Shown here: in pieces, positions 46,269-58,760 of the stretch | How the letters are laid out: each line of letters opens with the position of its first letter | Position numbering within the stretch: the stretch's first letter is position 1 | Assembly: GCA_021014325.1 (NCBI GenBank) | Contig: JAJGQC010000611.1 | Coordinates: forward strand, 284,501-348,500 | DNA length: 64,000 nt | Direction of reading: 5' to 3' | Source of the DNA: Plazaster borealis | Lineage: Eukaryota > Echinodermata > Asteroidea > Forcipulatida > Labidiasteridae | The notes under the pieces: generated by a model | Told to the model about the DNA's origin: nothing | Database searches by the model: none | What the model saw: the letters and a program-made list of their open reading frames with translations, nothing else | Made by a program: the position numbers and the translations under genes

Positions 46269-46466
46269 CTGGGCCCAATTTTTATAAAGCAAGGAAGCAT
46301 AAAAACTTGATAAGCACAGAAATTTATTACTGAGCAGAAATAGGTTACCAGCCAAAATACCATTCAGTTTATATTGCTGCGACTGGTACCCCACTCAATT
46401 CTTGCTTAGCAAAGATATTTACTAAGCAGAATTATCTGCTTAACAGCTTTATGAAATTGGGCCCAG
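46269..46466. mobile_element. MITE with CTGGGCCCAATTT ends
   Basis: The ends CTGGGCCCAATTTTTATAAA and TTTATGAAATTGGGCCCAG are inverted. Internal words such as TTACTAAGCAGAATTATCTG resemble fragments at 1,655-1,725, 7,150-7,235 and 26,280-26,350. Target duplication not clear. Confidence 0.7.
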
Positions 46467-46469
46467 ATT

Positions 46470-47208
46470 TGAGTTGAAAATTAATTATAATGTACAAAAT
46501 AACAATTCACATAAATTTAGAAACAAAAACATTTTTTAATTTTTTATTTATTGTTTTGGCGCCATTTTTCATAAAAAAACAAAGAAACTCTAACATTTTT
46601 TTTTAAGTGGTGCTTCAAGAATGAAACATAATATTTACATGTATGTGATTTATTGTAATTAAATAAAAACAGCCTCAGTTACATTGTAAACTTGTTCATA
46701 TCAAGAAAATAAACTAAATATATTATTGGTTGCCATGACGAATGTATTCAAATTTTATATTAAAATGTTCGGTATAAGAATTTAGGAAAAGTCACAAAAT
46801 TTTGTTCGAATCAAACATAAACTGTAGACGTGGCAAACAAAAATGTGGTAGAGGGGGGGGAGGGGCACAATGCCCCCCTAGGGTTAAGGCGCCATTTTTT
46901 CAGAAGTGCTCCACTTGTGGAGGTGGGAACTATCAGGCTTTCGATAAGAACCACAATACCAACATTTTTGGCCATATTTTAGGTAGTCACAAGGAGGAGA
47001 CTACAAAAATCAGTTTAGGAAGCTGTTTTGACCCCATGCCCTATGGTCTAATGTACTGTGAAGAGTGTCCCCAGTTGCTGGATCAATACAGTACATGTAC
47101 ATAGTGAAAGTACAATGTACTACTGTACTGTGTGTTGACAATGAACTTGAGTGCCAGCAATGTTGAATGTCTGTTTGTCTGGGTTGTTATCAATGAACGT
47201 GACTACTG
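46470..47208. other. AT-rich spacer
   Basis: No gene recognised. It includes a G-run at 46,852 and an open frame at 46,802-47,104 without family motifs. Confidence 0.5.
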
Positions 47209-47210
47209 TA

Positions 47211-48527
47211 CCGTAATTTTCGGATTATAAGCCGCCCGGCGTATAAACCGCAATGCCCCCAAAAATAAAAAATAAGATTTAGGTGTCAGCATATAAGCCG
47301 CCCGGCATATAAACCGCAGTCGCGAGCTCACACAGGAGAGAGGCCGTGCGTATTTGCGGTCCTTTGTGGCGATGTGCAGTGACTGGCGGGCGGCACATTA
47401 GTCATTGTACGTCGCCACAAAGTGCGAGTTGCGTCGCAATGAAGTCAAAATGTATTAAAGTTAACACCACTGATCGTTTTTGTAATGGTCTATTAGGATG
47501 GTCTACAGCAAGTGGGCATATTTCTTTTTTATTTGTATCATTATTGTGACAACTGCAACGTTGTAGTTACCACGGTCGGCGCCGGTCGGTCCTGACCGGC
47601 CCCAGCTTTAAATGACCGGGGATCGAATTAAAAGTTAACAAACTCCGACCGGCATAAATTTATATATTATAATTATTAAAATTTTCCTTGAAATAAGAAA
47701 AAAATAAAGAAAAAACTCATTGTAAACTCCTAATTATAGTGTGTATTTATTTCCCTTAAAACAATCAAAACAATTTTCTTTTCCAAAACCTGCGATTATT
47801 GCTTACATGGGCCGCTTGAAGCTGTGTGAGTTGGCAGCAGCAGCACACACGAGTCGTATCAAAGTCTGCTCTAAAAAGCATGCACCCATCTCCGGCGTGC
47901 GTTTATTATTCAGAACGATGTCTGTACACGCATTTACTATGGCAGCCGGTACCCAGAAGTAAGCCATTTCGCAATGACGTTTAGCGTGTGATTTTTGTCT
48001 ATGTGGAAGGGCATCCCGACTATATTTCTTTTGCAGCTATCTCGTACCTCGTACTCACGATCGTGCCTTGTGATCGACCTCACTATATTGTGAGACATTA
48101 CGGATTATATGATGGGTCCGAGGATGAACATCATTTTGATGTTCAAAGTGTTTATAAATATGGACAAAAAAAACGGTCTTGTTGAACAGACAGATTTCCT
48201 TAAAAAACTATGGAGTAAAAATGGGACTTAAGGAATAAAAACGAGGCAAGGCCTTGTAACGGCGGACAAGGTTGGTGGTGCATAAAATGTTTTTTTAAAA
48301 CAATTTTCAGAGTGAGTTTGGCGGTGTATGATTTTCCCTGTCTGTTTTGTATTTGTTTTTAGAATATTTTACAAACGATCTTTCTTAAAATAATAATGTA
48401 CGCTGTTTTTTTTCTTTCTACAATATTAATATGTCGGCATATAAGCCGCCCGGCGCATAAACCGCAGGAGTTCAAAAAAAGGTCAAAATCAACGTATAAA
48501 CCGCGGTTTATAATCCGAAAATTACGG
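47211..48527. mobile_element. Non-autonomous TIR element with TA target, mariner-like
   Basis: The ends CCGTAATTTTCGGATTATAA and TTATAATCCGAAAATTACGG are inverted, with TA on both sides (47,209-47,210 and 48,528-48,529). Subterminal repeats ATAAGCCGCCCGGC and ATAAACCGC occur at both ends. The 1.3 kb interior has no recognisable transposase. TA duplication points to the Tc1/mariner group, by inference. Confidence 0.75.
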
Positions 48528-48529
48528 TA

Positions 48530-50380
48530 TGTACATTGTAAACAACTCCATCAGTGCATTTTGTGATGAACACAATAATAAAGTACAGTGACAAAAAGGT
48601 CTGAGCTATCAGCTATGGTGAAAAAATAGAACAAGGGTGCAACTTTGTGGCTTATTTTGTCACATCACTTTTTTCACCCCCAAACCATTTCCATGGAATG
48701 ATTACATTTAAAACTTACAATGTGTGTACATCAAGGGTGAGGATGATCGCATTTTATTGCATGGGCTTTAAGGTTTCAAAAGTGAGGTGGAAATAAAGGT
48801 CAGCTTTTAAAAAAATAATTTTTCCAAGATCCTTTAAAATGTTTACAATTTACAACTTGTAACTCAAGCTTTTATTATTTAAACTATCTCCAATGGATGA
48901 AATTAATTAAAAACAGCACAAATAAAAGTTCTTTTTAAACACAATTGCCACAATACACATTGTAGATGCTGTGTGAGGTGCCTGGAAGTCAAGATTCTCT
49001 TGAAAACTCATACACTCTTGAGGTCAACTTGTACACTCTATTGGTGAACATTGAACTCGATTGAACTTCATTGGACAGTGTATGGTGTATATCATTTGCA
49101 TTCTTTACTTTGGTTTTAAAAAATGCCATCCAATAATAAAAGATGTTTAGTGAGATGAGTATTCAAAGGCTGAGAAAATGTACTTTGGGTCAAAATAATT
49201 AGTTGTAAGTTGGACCTCAATTAAACTGTGTAGAAGACTTTTGTATCTGCACACAAAATCAGAGCTCCAGGAAAAATATTAAGATATTTTTATCTTTTCC
49301 TATCAGGAACAAATTGAAGACTGGGCTCATAGTGAGATATGATGTGATGTTAAAAGATGAAGAAAGTGGATTTACCTTGATGGTGTAATGTCAGTCTGCA
49401 GATTGCTGGAGCTTCAAACTTGATCTTTGTTTTGTCTGTAAAATATACGAATACTTTCTAGTTTTAGTGACCATCATGGTGTATACAGAGATTAGACGAG
49501 TAACAGATATGAGACTTGTTCTTGATTTCATATCACCTGAACATCTTCTGAAAGAAATGTCATTCTGGAACTTCATATTTTACAGAAGACGTACTGAGGG
49601 TCCTAACCAGGATTCCAGAAACATCAAACTAAAAGTGGTGTATATTTCATGGCAACAGTATTGTGTTACAATAACCATGTTTTATATCAACATATTAGGA
49701 CAATCGCTTCACATGAATCAGACTCAAGCGTCTTTCTCTACTTTAAGATGAAATGTTTTGTTCTGAACCAAATATTCTTTCGGAAATGCTTGCCACTTGT
49801 CAGCTTTACCTTATACAAGATAATTACTACACCTGCAACTATGTCTTCAAAATCATTTTGACAATGAATAAATAATTGTATTAAAAACATGTTCTCAACA
49901 AAATGTTGAACAAAATATGAAAGTGCTGCTTGCTTTTGAAATGACCTTCATTAATAATAGTAAACAATTCCACAAAGTTTCATAAACATTTAAGGTCTAC
50001 TTTTCATTAAACACATCAATCAACCAAGCCATGAGCAATTCATCTAATTTGTTGGTCACATTCTTGAGAAAGAAAGAGAAAGGGTATATTATTTTGAAGG
50101 GGGTTCATGCACATATTCAACTGTTTATTGTTTATTGTGATTTGGCAAACCTAAGAACTGATCACAGTTTGCCCAATGCCAAGTAAGACAAATACTGTAG
50201 ACTGTGCAAGTCTTGCGAGTATTCAAACTTCTATGACCAAGTTTGTCCCAACCATATTGAGTTCTATTTCATAACATTCATACAAGGTCTTCAGAGGGAT
50301 TGCATTCCTTCCTACGTGATGGCATGCGGATCACACAATACATTCAAAGGTTGTATTGTTATTCAAATAAGTCCAAGGGG
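48530..50380. other. Spacer, no gene recognised
   Basis: AT-rich; a short stretch near 50,200-50,270 resembles 34,860-34,950 (GACTGTGCAAGTC and CCATATTGAGTT words), so at least part is a dispersed repeat. Confidence 0.45.
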
Positions 50381-50399
50381 AGATACCCCTATATAAGCC

Positions 50400-51309
50400 C
50401 TGAATCCAAGACATGAGGCATCTTTTCTTTGTGTGTGAGCAGCATTGTGGATAACGATGGACTCGATTGATTTACTTGTAGAGCTCCCATCAGACATTGA
50501 GTCTGAGTTTCAATGCGGCCAGGCCGCTGGTGAACAGTCAGATGACACGCCAAATGTAAGCTTAGAAGCAAAGCTTTGGGCAAATTCATCAGGAATTCAT
50601 AAACTATCCCTCTCCATTGCCAGTATGCAAAACATGCTGACAAACATGGTAAAAAACCAACAGTCGGCTGCAATTCCAGTCGACAACACGTTTGATGTTG
50701 ATGATTTCGTTGGGCAACAGGGTAACTGTTAAGACCCAAACCAAAGTTTCGAGCTGACCAGTAACATGGAAGCCAGTTCTCCTGATTTTGATATTCTGTC
50801 TTGCAAAGACATCTATGAGACTTCTGAAGCCAAAGGAACAGAACTTTTCTCAAATTAGGCCGACAGGGCAACCAAAGCGGTAACACAACCGATTAAAAAG
50901 GAGATGTATACAAAGATCGCAGAAAAATATGCGACACCGGCTAATGCGCCGGCTGTATCTGCCCCCAGAGTTGACGCAGATTTGTGGGGTACTATTCCTG
51001 CATCGGCCCGCTCCAAAGACGTGGGCACTCAGCAAATTCAGAATTGATGCATCAATGACCCCGTGAGAGTAGGACGTGTTTTCGGGGAGCTCCACTCGCT
51101 TCACTGAGCACAGCAAATCTTGCATAATATATAAAATTATACGCAATGGACCCAAAGCGACCAGGAGGCCACCCGGCCGGTACGGCCTCTCGCCCCTTGG
51201 CCTCGGGTCATTAAGTCCCGCACCCCAAACTCCCCATTAAAAGAACAGGCGGCCTGAGCGAAGATTTCAAATCGTTCGTAAGAGCTACTCTCAAACAACT
51301 TCTTGCATA
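50400..51309 (+). mobile_element. DIRS element, 5' part with gag-like ORF
   Basis: An ORF starts at ATG 50,457 (MDSIDLLVELPSDIESEFQC) and ends at 50,732. Further on, broken frames read KIAEKYATPANAPAVSAPRV followed by DADLWGTIPASARSKDVGTQ, the pattern of DIRS-type ORF1/gag proteins (Tyr-x-x-P-x-N, then Pro-x-Val-x-x-x-x-Trp). A TATATAAGCC word lies before the ORF. The part then stops where the LINE begins. Confidence 0.65.
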
Positions 51310-54300
51310 ACGAGTATTTGGGTTTTGGGTTTTTTACTTGGGTTTATTTTTGGGGTTTTGGGGGTTTTAATTTTTCCCAGTGTTATTTTGTCTCTCTCTC
51401 CAGTATGGGAAGTTGGTTGGGGGGATTTTGTTCATTGCAGCAAAAACAAACAAAAACGGAGGCTTGTAATTCTGTATATAGTTATGCCCACTCCTTAATT
51501 TCTTGTACAAGAGGTACATGATCCCATGGCTTAAAGTGTCCCTTTGTTATCACCACATTCCTTCCCTTTTCTTTTACCTGACTGCTTTATATTCAATAGG
51601 AGAAGAGTTCCCTTTTCTTATAAAAATTATCAGCTTTTTGTTTGGACCACTAAAACTAGGCGCCAATCAGGTTCATCTTTTGCATATTAATATGAGTTGT
51701 AATGTCAAGCTTGCAATGTTCTAAAGGCACCCTGCCTCAAAATGTGTCCATTGTCTCCATGAACTGTCGCGGTTTAGCAGATCTTAACTAGAACAGCAGA
51801 AGCAGCCAAGGCGAGCTGCCAAATGCCCGATAGAGAAACAATGAATAATAGAAAAACAAAAATTTGATCAACTGATGTTCAAAGAGGTGGGGAAAATTAA
51901 CAAGTATGTAGTTGACCATTGCCTACTTGGCTTGACATGTGGGAAAGAGGCAAAAATGTTAACAAAAAGTCTCAATGCAGATGGCCGGACAGAAGCTGTT
52001 TAATTTCCAGAGGGTAATAATGTACCCTGAAAACTTTAACATTTTTAAACAATTTCCATTTGCACACTGTGGATCCAACCACATTTGGCTGTAAGACAAA
52101 TGAACTGCAATTGAGAGTGAAAACAATTATTTTTTCACAACAAACTATCTAACACCATGAGGCAAAAACTTTAACAAAAAGTCTCAATGCGGATGGCCGG
52201 ACAGAAGCTGTTTAATTTCCAGAGGGTAATACTGAACCCTGAAAACTTTAACATATTTAAACAATAGAAAAACTTGACCACAATTTCCATTTTCACCTAG
52301 TGAATCTATTCACACAAAAACAATTACATATCACAACAAATTATCTAAGGCAAAAACTTTAACAAAAAGTCTCAATGCGGACGGCCGGACGGACGGACAT
52401 GTTTAGGAGAGTGACATAGTGGGCATTCCACAGGTTGTGACTATGATCCCTTTTCTTTAATCTTTTCTGTTTTAAACATTGTGGGCATGAGCCCACAATG
52501 TAAGAAAAGCCCACAAGTACAGATCCTACTTACAAGTAGCCCCTCAATGTAGCTCTTGTAAGCACGGACGGACGGACAGACGGACGGACCACGGACGGAC
52601 AAAATCGGTATTACATAGGCTCGCATTCTGCTAAAGCAGCTCGCCAAAAAAAGGAGGGACGTCTTACATTTTTTAAGGACAAAGCGTTATTCCATTTACT
52701 GTTTGTAAGACGTCCATTGTACAGACTCCATGGAGGAGAGGATTAGAACTGAATCGGGATTTGACTGTTATTTTAGCTTGTTTAAAAGTAACTCGTGAGG
52801 TGTTGCAATTCTTTTTAACAGTACGTTTGAGTTTAAAGTTCTATCATGTAAAACTGACCCAAATGGTAATTTTTTTCCGCTCAGTTGAGATATTTATGGT
52901 TATAACATTACTTTAATTAATTTATATGGTCCTAATAAAGATGATCGTAATTTCTATGAAACTATTAACAATATCATTACTGATTACGATAACCCCCACA
53001 CAATTATATGTGGAGATTGGAATTTGGTATGGAATGACAAAATAGATTGTTGTAATTATGTTAACATTAACAACCCATCGACTAGACAGAGAGTGTTGGA
53101 TTTGTGCAACCACTTAAAATCCAGAGTCAAAGAAATACACTTGGAGGCAAAACTCTCCATTAAAACAGTCCGGGCTAGATTTCTTTTTAATTTCTTTGGA
53201 GATGAACATTAAACTAGTTTCTTGAGATATTAAACCGGGCTATCGCACGGACCATTCAATGGTTGATTTACAACTGGATTTCAATCAAGTAGATAGAGGT
53301 GTAGGTTATTGGAAATTTAATAATTCTCTTCTTATAGACGCAACTTATGTTAACCAGTTTAAAACCAATATTAGAGAAATTGTTGATATGTATGCCGCCT
53401 CGCCCTATCAACACGCAAAGCTGGGTGACATTTATTTATTTTATTATTAATGACCAATTATTTTTTGAAATGTTATTAATGGAGGTTAGAACTAAGACTA
53501 TTTCAACCTTGAAAAAGAGATTAGAGTTCTGTCTGAGAAGGTTGACGAGGGAGATGTAACATCAAACGATACGTTCAAATCTAAGCAGGCTGACCTCGTG
53601 AACCTTCGTAAGAAAAAAATGGATGGCGTTTTGATAGGGTCAAGAACCAGGTGGATGGAACACGGGGAAAAGCCCTCCAGGTATTTCCTTAATATGGAGA
53701 AACGTAATTGTGTGAATAGGAGCATTAGTCATGTCATTACAGAGAATAATACTGAGCTGAAGAGCTCTTGTAGTATCCTCAACGAAGCAAGGCTTTTTTA
53801 CACAAAACTGTACTCGTCCTCTGACTCGCTGGGAAGGGCCAACCTGCAACCATTTTTCAATCATTCTGATTCTCCAGTTCTTTCCGACTTGACTCGGGAT
53901 AGTATTGAGGGTCCTCTGTCGTATCATGAGGTTTTGGATGCCCTGAAAAGGAGTAACAACGGGAAGTCTCCGGGGTCTTCAGCTTTGAACTTTTAAAATT
54001 CTTTTTCTCAGATTTGTCTTGGTTTTTATTGCGGTCTCTGAACTTTGGTTACGAAACAGGAACATTTTCAGTAACCCAGCAATATGGGATAATCACCCTG
54101 CTACCAAAAGGGGATAAAACCTGTCAATTTTTGAAGAATTGGAGACCCATTTCTTTATTAAATATTACGTATAAACTGGCCTCTTCTTATAGCAGAGAGA
54201 ATTAAAACTTGCCTCCATTCTATTATACATGAACAACAAAAAGGTTTTTTGCAAGGTTGCTATATAGGGGAAAATATTCGTTTAATGTACAATTTGCTTA

Positions 54301-56235
54301 ACTACACAGATAACAACAAAATTCCTGGTATGTTTTTGTTAATTGAATTTGAAAAAGCCTTTGATTCGGTCTCCCACGACTTCATTCTTCAGATTCTTGA
54401 GCTGTTCAATTTTGGTCCTTGAATACAGAAATGGTTTCAAGTGCTTTACAACGGTGCAAAAGCCTCTGTAATGGTAAATGTTTTTTTGTCAGAATATTTT
54501 CAAATTGAGCGCGGTTGCCGGCAAGGTGACGGTTTAAGCCCTTATTTGTTCCCTTTGTGCGCTGAAATTCTGGGGAAAATGGTTTGTCAGGAAAATTTCT
54601 GAAGGGAGTTACGGTCGAGGGTTCCGAATACAGGCTTTCTCAATATGCAGACGACACTGTGGTTTTTCTAGACGGTTCAGAAAAATCTCTTAGCAGAGCC
54701 TTAAGCTACATGTATAAGAGGATTTTGTTCGTATGTCGGGCCTTAAAGTTAACATTGGTAAAACTAACGCAGCGCGGATTGGTGGCAACAACGGCCGACA
54801 AAATGGTGTTTGTTCAGATGTTAATGTTAACTGGGTTGATCCCCAAGAAAGTTTTAGAGCTCTCGGCATTGATTTTGTTTACTAATCTGGACAGTATGGT
54901 TGATATTAATTATAACAGGGTTTTAATTTCCATCGACAGTTTAATTGGGCAATGGTCTAAACACCAGGGTTGTCGGAACATAGGGGTGTCGGAACATAGG
55001 GTGTAACCGCTTAAAACAGAGACATCTGGTTGGACTTCCTGTTTTTAAAATATCCAATCTCTAGAATACACTTTTCTTCGAAGGCAGCCATCCAAGTATC
55101 GCTTGAATATTACAGAGGGCTGTTCACCCTAACCGTTTTGGGTAGATGTTCTTACATGTAGTGCCTGGGGTTCTTATATAAAATGCCACCAACCGGTTAA
55201 TCAGAATGACTCCTTACCTAGTGTTCTATGGTACAACCACAGAATTAGAGTTAATCAAAACTGTGTTCATTACAAACATTGGATTAATAATGGGTTTTTT
55301 TATGTGTGTGATCTTCTAGATGAAAGGAGTGACTTTTTTACCATGGATGATTTTATGGCTAAATCTAGTGTTAAGACTAATTTTCTTGAATATGGAGGGA
55401 TTAGTAAGGCCATAAAAAATCCTTTGGGACAGTGTTGATGGGTACTGGCAGGGCAAGTATCTGCTTCCCTTTCATTCCATTCAATTTTAGGCTACTCTTG
55501 AAGGACAAAAAGGCTCCAACCGCATTAACAACTGTCTTACATTTGCTAAAAAAGTCTATAATTTAACCGCAAAGTGGAAAACCAAATTGAGTGTTAAACT
55601 TACTAATTCTAGGTGGATGGTACTTAGTAATATCCCGTTTAGCGTTACAAACGACACTTGAATGGTTTCAATATGGATTAGTCCACACAATTCTTGACAT
55701 TAATTCATTCTTAGCTAAAATAGGTACAAAGGATAATGATCTGTGTACCTTCTGCCAACTAGAAAGTGAGACGCTTGTTCATTTATTTTGTAGATGTAAG
55801 TTTTCAACTATGTTTTGGACCCAACTGGAGGATTGGTTACGGAACACTCTTAAATCTAGACATAAGTTTAGACAATGAGGCTATTCTTTTTGGTATAACT
55901 AAGAAATGGTGGAGTGCTCTTAATCTGATCCTTCTTCTGTGTCGTTTCCACATTTATAAGATGAAGATGAATAACAACAGGCCATCCCTTGCATTATTGA
56001 AAATGGACTTAAAACGCTATTATACTTTGGAAAAGTACATCTCTATTACAACTGATTCTAGTGTGAAATTCCACACAAAATGGGACTCCTTTGAATTATT
56101 GTGTCATGGTTAACTCTGTATTTATTGAAGTGTTATGTCGGTCAACCTTATATTTTGTTTTATTGCCATAGCTTTTCAGTATGTTTGTATTAAAGTGAGG
56201 AGTTGTTTAACGTCTCAATAAAAAAACTCCTCTGA
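51305..56235 (+). mobile_element. L1/Tx1-type LINE, decayed, inserted in the DIRS element
   Basis: In order: a 5' leader (51,305-51,750); MNCRGLA, the start of an APE-type endonuclease (51,761); after an inserted element, the endonuclease continues from about 52,655 with TIICGDWNLVWND (52,999); then RSRTRWMEHGEKPSRYFLNM (53,634), NWRPISLLN (54,139), EFEKAFDSVSHDF (54,346), ERGCRQGDGLSPYLF (54,507), QYADDTVVF (54,640) and a C-terminal zinc-knuckle-like DLCTFC...HLFCRC (55,740-55,797). It ends with an A-run at 56,239. Stops and frameshifts split it, and motif A has Glu where the catalytic Asp is expected. Confidence 0.85.
51790..52647. mobile_element. TIR element with internal repeats inside the LINE
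   Basis: GGCGAGCTGC near 51,819 is inverted as GCAGCTCGCC near 52,637. Inside, about three units of 190-210 bp begin AACTTTAACAAAAAGTCTCA and include GGATGGCCGGACAGAAGCTG (near 51,955, 52,168 and 52,350); a CGGACGGACGGACAG stretch follows at 52,560-52,605. It splits the LINE endonuclease frame. Family unknown. Confidence 0.65.
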
Positions 56236-56339
56236 GAAAAAAAAAACCCCAAAAACTTTAATGCTTTTCCAAGAGGAAAATTACACTTTCGAAAAACTTG
56301 AATCATTAAAATAAAATACCCTTAAAAAAGAAAAAGGCA

Positions 56340-57124
56340 ATTATGATGCAAATATTGCAGTAAACCAAACTATAACAGAAGAGATAACATGGTGGTTGGA
56401 TTTTCCATGCGATGAGGTAAAATCGTCAATTAAAATAACACCTACATGTATTAATATTGTTATCTGTACAGATGCCAGTAATACAGGCTGTGGTGCAGTC
56501 TCCGAAACGGACAATTCTTACACAGAGGGTAAGTGGTCCCAAACCCAATAACAGTTGCATATCAATATGTTAGAGTTAATGGCATCTCAAAATGCATTGC
56601 TAACTCTCTGTGAAACTCTAAATAATGTTCATGTTCTGATCCAATCTTACAACAGCACAACTGTTTCCTACATTTCGAAAATGGGAGGAACTGTTGGTCC
56701 CTTAAATGACCTCACATCGAAAATCTTCCTTTGGTGTATATTAAGAAATATTACTCTATCCGCAACCCATGTCGCAGGAGTAGATAATACCATTGCAGAT
56801 TACCTTTCTTGTAAGAAATTGAACAAAGAATTGAGTCTCAACTCACACATATTCTTGGATGTTGTCAACAAAACACAAATATATCCAGATGTTGATCTGT
56901 TTGCATCTTATATTAATAATAAGATAGTTTGCTATGTGTCATGGAAATCAGACTCTAACGCATTGGCCATCGACGCTTTCTCAATGCAATGGTATGGTAT
57001 AACACCTTACATTTTTCCACCTTTCTGTCTGCTTTGTAGAATTTTGGACAAAATATCACGAGATCAAACTCCTCTTTGCCTTCTCATCGCCCCTCTATGG
57101 AAGGCCCAACCGTGGTTTCCATAG
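56340..57124 (+). mobile_element. DIRS element, RNase H region
   Basis: Reads ITEEITWWLDFPCDEVKSS, then VICTDASNTGCGAVSE (RNase H start), a TAA stop at about 56,550, then HINMLELMASQNALLTLCET, SYISKMGGTVGPLNDLTSKI, HVAGVDNTIADYLS, PDVDLFASYINNK, AIDAFSMQWYGITPYIFPPF and LIAPLWKAQPWFP. This is the RT-RNase H end of DIRS polyproteins. The RT core expected upstream is not present; the LINE takes its place. Confidence 0.85.
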
Positions 57125-57379
57125 TTGCTACAGATGGTGATTGCAAACCCAATCAAACTACATGTACCCGAGTTTTGCCTAATGCATCAACCACAACTGC
57201 CCGTTCCAAACCTGCACCTGGTCGCTTGGGTCATGTCAGGGAACGCTGAAAACAAAAGGCCTTTCGGCAGAAGCTTCAAACCTCATCGCAAATTCATGGA
57301 GGTCACGTACAAAATTGCAATATTTATCAGCTTGGAAATGCTGGACTAGTTGGTGTAGTGGACAACAAGTTAATCCATT

Positions 57380-57930
57380 ATCTCCCACTGTAGCAGACTT
57401 GGTAAATGCTCTATGCTCATTCAAACGGAAAATCATACTCCACGTTAAACACATACAGATCAGCTCTGTCTTCAGCCCTACCTAGATTTGAGGGACATGC
57501 AGCTGGACAACACCCTTTAATAGTACGCTTAATGAAGGGAGTATTTAATACAACACCCCTGAAACTGAGATATTCAAAAACATGGAAAGTTTCAATTGTG
57601 TTAGATTATTTAAAAGGTTGCCAATTAACAGTATAAGTTTTAAGTCAGAAACTTTTAACTCTAACAGCACTTGTATCGGCTCAAAGAACACAATTGCTGG
57701 CTAGTATAGATACAGTACTAGTCACTTGAATATTTCAGATAATTCCTGCGTTATTTCTGTTTTGGGGATATTGAAAACGAACTGCCCAAAAAGAGGCTTG
57801 GGACAAACCAAATAGTTATACCAAAATTTGACGAGAACCCAAAGTTATGTGTTCTCCGCACATTGAAAAGATTACTTAGATCGACAAACATACAACAACA
57901 GTTTCAGTTTCCAAAATGATGAAGGAAAAT
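57380..57930 (+). mobile_element. DIRS element, tyrosine recombinase remnant
   Basis: NGKSYSTLNTYRSALSSALP, then GQHPLIVRLMKGVFNTTPLK and RYSKTWKVSIVLDYLK match DIRS-type tyrosine recombinases (the integration enzyme in place of an integrase). It continues in another frame as ENPKLCVLRTLKRLLRSTNI and ends near 57,930 before the catalytic C-terminal blocks. Confidence 0.8.
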
Positions 57931-58401
57931 ATCTTGTCTTTTTGAATTGAAGAGGGCGCTAGTTTGTTTCCTTCCACTGAGGGTGCATCCCACTATTTAG
58001 AGAGAAAACAGACCAACGGCCTCATGAATATTTTGTAGGCCTTAAAAATATTGTTAGGCCTACTAGACTGATTTGAGAGCTAAAATAAAAGGGGTACGGT
58101 GTAAAACATTTGCCCCATTAACACCTGGGGGTTGTTGACTTCCAACTTCAGGCATTTTGGATGAACCAGGCCCTGAAAAAATGGTCCTATTTGCTGAGAG
58201 GTGCAGGACATTTTTTTCAAGATTGATGCTCGGACGTTTGGAAATTTACACAGGTGTAGGGGTGTTTATGGTAACTTGACGGGCCTTGGGACACCCCATG
58301 TCAAATTAAGCAGAGGGTAAAAGTTTAGGAGTCAATGGGTAATTGTCTCTATCAAAAATCTATTAGATTGTAAGTATTCTTAAAGTATTTTGGCATATTG
58401 A
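57931..58401. other. Spacer, no gene seen
   Basis: Nothing recognisable. Confidence 0.4.
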
Positions 58402-58760
58402 CAGGGCTCGAATTTGGGGTAAAAACCCACAAGACCGCGGGGCTTGTATGTAGCTCAAAATATTGACTGGACCAGAATTTTGTACACAAGACTTGAATTG
58501 AAATGAGAAGAAAAAATGCCTACACAGTTTAATTTGTTTTGAATTTGAAAAAAGCACAAAGAGAAGATTTATCTCATTTGTATTATGGGTAAGTAGGCCT
58601 ATTCTTCAATAATCAACAGAATTATATATACATTGTAAGAATGAAAGTCAACATTTAAACACAACACAAGACTGCCGGACTTGTTCGGTTGTGAGTTTAC
58701 TGGCCCGATGCTAAAATCACTGGCCTCGAGCCTGCGGTCCAGTGTAACATTCGAGCCCTG
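58402..58760. mobile_element. hAT-like MITE
   Basis: The ends CAGGGCTCGAAT and ATTCGAGCCCTG are inverted; CAGGG termini are usual for hAT elements. I could not find the expected 8-bp target duplication, so the family is tentative. Confidence 0.6.

Noticed and set aside
50389..50886. A 165-codon minus-strand ORF
   Set aside because: It is the shadow of the DIRS gag-like frame on the plus strand.
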